A DNA stretch of 5,424 bases from Acidobacteriota bacterium (GTDB lineage Bacteria; Acidobacteriota; Aminicenantia; UBA2199): positions 1-5,424 of the forward strand of contig JAKAGC010000336.1 in the NCBI GenBank assembly GCA_021817755.1, read 5' to 3'. Below are positions 3,661-5,424 of the stretch, piece after piece (the stretch's first letter is position 1; each line of letters opens with the position of its first letter). Made by a program: the position numbers and the translations under genes. Below the pieces are notes generated by a model. The model ran no database searches. It saw only the letters and a program-made list of their open reading frames with translations, and had not been told where the DNA came from.

Positions 3661-5424
3661 GAACCGGAGGGTGGAAAAAAATTTTTTTTCCGGTATTCCG
3701 TAGGAGTTAAACCCGTGAATTTTTTAAATGCCGTATTGAAAACCGATTTGGAATAAAATCCGGTATCATATGCTATTTCTAATATATTTTTACGGGCTTC
3801 TTTTGGGTCAGATAATTTCTTCTGTGCTTCTTCGATCCGGTACTTATTTACATAATCGTTAAAACTGGTTTCCAGATGTTCGTTTATGATCTGGGAGAGA
3901 TGATTGTAATGAACATGAAGCCGCTCGGAGAGTTTTTTCAAAGTCAGGTCCGGTTCCAGGTATACTTTTTCTTTTTCCATAAGTACAATAAGTCGTGGCA
4001 GTATTTGTTCTACGGTTTCCGGAAGTAATGCAGAGGTTTTATATTTTTCTTTTGGCGTATCTTTTTCCTGGGCAGAAAGTTCATCTGTAATGGCTGGGGC
4101 ATGCACCCGGGTATAGTTGAAAAACCATAATATGAATGCGGTTATAGCTATAATGAGTATAATAATGAGTGCATAAAATATCGGTTGCTTATGGAAAGGG
4201 GCTTTGATGCGGAAAGAATATGATACACCGGGATAATTGCAATTCCCGGAATTACCACAGGCAGCAACCCGGAACGTATATTTCCCCGGAGGGAGATTGA
4301 GGTAATAAGCCATCCTGTTTCTTCCTTGTACCGGATCTCTCCAATGATCATCGAAGCCTTCGAGCTTGTACTTGATACGAATAGCATGGGGAGAACTGAA
4401 TTGAATGGCAGTAAAATAAAATTCAAGGGATTGAATTTGCGATGATAGATTAGGTATCTCTTGTGAGAGAATGGAACGGTTATCTGCTATGACATCTTCT
4501 ATAATAACAGCGGGAGGAGCAGTATTAGGATAGGGTATTGTTGGATTAATAATCGCTATTCCGCGAGTAGTAGCAAAATATAACTGAGATTGGAATGAAA
4601 TGGCAGTAGAAGGTTGACCGTAACGTGTGCATTCGTTACCCGGCATTCCATCGCTTTCATTGTAATAGACAAGAGAGAGTGAATCGGAGGGAGAATCGCC
4701 AGGAAAATAGTTTAATCGGGAGCGAGGTATTTTGAAAATACCGTTCAACGAGCTGAACCAGAGATTCCCTTCTTTATCGGGAGTGATACCGGTTATATAA
4801 TCGGAGGGGAGACTATTTCCACCAGTAAAAGTTGTGTATTGACCGGAATTTTTAGAAGTGCGAAATAATCCGCTTCCTGCCGAAGCAATCCAGAGATTGC
4901 CATGCTTATCTTCTTGAATAGCAGTAATGTCATGATCGAAGGAGTTAAATCTTGGGAGAAAACGTTGAGACCGCGAATCGAAATAATACAACCCATCACG
5001 TGTTCCCGCATAGAGAGTGCCATGAGAATCAATGTAAAGAACTCGTATATATGGTACCTGGAAACCCGAAGATTGGTTAAATATGGTAAAGCGGGTTTTG
5101 TCGAACCGATTAACACCTGTTGGAGTACCAATCCATATAGTTCCATTTTTGTCTGTGGTTATGGTAGTAATTGAGGGAGAAGAAAGGCCATCCGCCTGAG
5201 TAAATCTGGCTATTGAAAAAGAATTATTACCGGTATTAACCCGGTTTAAACCCGATTGAGTTCCAATCCAAATATTATCCATATTGTCAATGCACATACA
5301 CCGGATATTATTTCCGGTTAATCCGTTTGTCTGTGTGAGTGTATGGGTAATAGAGTTGTTCTCTAAAATAGCTATGCCTTTGTGGTCCGTTCCAATCCAG
5401 ATTTTTTTTTGTGGATCGGCGAGG
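3657..5424 (-). CDS. Membrane-spanning propeller/Y_Y_Y sensor fused to AraC-type HTH (5' truncated)
   Basis: The frame is open to the window edge, so the N-terminus, including any signal peptide, is missing. About 588 residues are visible. Numbering from Met at 5297 (an internal residue), reg_prop β-propeller motifs repeat at 9–21 (IWIGTQSGLNRVN), 54–66, 95–107, 135–148, 179–191 and 239–251, plus one before that Met (IWIGTDHKGIAIL). A Y_Y_Y domain follows (about 289–367, with YKLEGFDDHW and LPPGKYTFRV), then one TM helix (373–394), a polar linker, and an AraC-type double HTH (about 446–538, ending FYSKSVFNTAFKKFTGLTP). The propeller is presumably periplasmic and senses a ligand, often a glycan in relatives, while the HTH binds DNA in the cytoplasm. 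Unlike hybrid two-component regulators, there is no histidine kinase or receiver between TM and HTH, so it resembles SusR-like one-component regulators. Its target is unknown, and no polysaccharide-utilisation genes are in view. Confidence 0.88.
   Translation of the reverse strand, partial: LADPQKKIWIGTDHKGIAILENNSITHTLTQTNGLTGNNIRCMCIDNMDNIWIGTQSGLNRVNTGNNSFSIARFTQADGLSSPSITTITTDKNGTIWIGTPTGVNRFDKTRFTIFNQSSGFQVPYIRVLYIDSHGTLYAGTRDGLYYFDSRSQRFLPRFNSFDHDITAIQEDKHGNLWIASAGSGLFRTSKNSGQYTTFTGGNSLPSDYITGITPDKEGNLWFSSLNGIFKIPRSRLNYFPGDSPSDSLSLVYYNESDGMPGNECTRYGQPSTAISFQSQLYFATTRGIAIINPTIPYPNTAPPAVIIEDVIADNRSILSQEIPNLSSQIQSLEFYFTAIQFSSPHAIRIKYKLEGFDDHWRDPVQGRNRMAYYLNLPPGKYTFRVAACGNSGNCNYPGVSYSFRIKAPFHKQPIFYALIIILIIAITAFILWFFNYTRVHAPAITDELSAQEKDTPKEKYKTSALLPETVEQILPRLIVLMEKEKVYLEPDLTLKKLSERLHVHYNHLSQIINEHLETSFNDYVNKYRIEEAQKKLSDPKEARKNILEIAYDTGFYSKSVFNTAFKKFTGLTPTEYRKKNFFPPSGS

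Noticed and set aside
3674..3689. A7T8 run near the end of the regulator gene as a slippage site or terminator
   Set aside because: It is only about ten codons from the stop, so a shift changes little, and no stable GC stem accompanies it.
4902..5174. Open frames on both strands within the regulator gene (also − strand 4148–4426 and 4793–5146)
   Set aside because: They are out of frame with the well-defined propeller and Y_Y_Y repeats, and their translations look like random shadow sequence.
1..5424. CRISPR array, tRNA, rRNA or insertion sequence
   Set aside because: I found no regularly spaced repeats, cloverleaf-like sequence, transposase-like protein or paired terminal inverted repeats by eye.

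Overview
The window holds two blocks that run toward each other. The + strand block (1–1607) is a tight, AT-rich run of four genes: the last codons of a probable FHA-domain gene (1–74), a membrane-anchored RING-finger protein (67–732), a ubiquitin-conjugating (E2) fold protein with an intact HPN motif and catalytic cysteine (748–1215), and a small DUF2752-type membrane protein (1209–1607). Two of the three junctions overlap and the third is 15 bp, so this looks like the 3' end of one operon. It is the most interesting part of the window: a bacterial E2 beside a RING protein, as in eukaryotic-type ubiquitin conjugation. No E1, ubiquitin-like modifier or JAB deconjugase is visible; if present, they lie upstream of base 1.

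A 227-bp AT-rich gap (1608–1834) separates this from the − strand block. Reading right to left, that block holds a 5'-truncated membrane-spanning regulator (5424–3657: reg_prop propeller repeats, Y_Y_Y domain, one TM helix, AraC-type HTH), a bactofilin (3551–3159), and a radical SAM enzyme with a B12-binding-like N-terminus (3055–1835). Gaps of about 105 bp separate these genes, and promoter-like sequences can be proposed in both gaps. They may be independent transcription units.

Organism: a bacterium of moderately low GC. The propeller/Y_Y_Y/AraC regulator and bactofilin suggest the FCB group (Bacteroidetes/Ignavibacteria-like or related candidate phyla) or another diderm lineage such as Spirochaetes. 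Clear Shine-Dalgarno sequences (before the E2 and bactofilin genes) argue against typical Bacteroidia, which rarely use them. The assignment is tentative. The + strand operon is visibly more AT-rich than the − strand genes (hand-counted 60-base lines: about 30–33% GC versus 43–50%), which fits an acquired accessory module.

How the genes may work together (inference): the E2 would carry an activated modifier on Cys95, the RING protein would dock the charged E2 at the membrane, and the DUF2752 protein would be a membrane partner or target. The upstream FHA protein could link the system to Ser/Thr phosphorylation.
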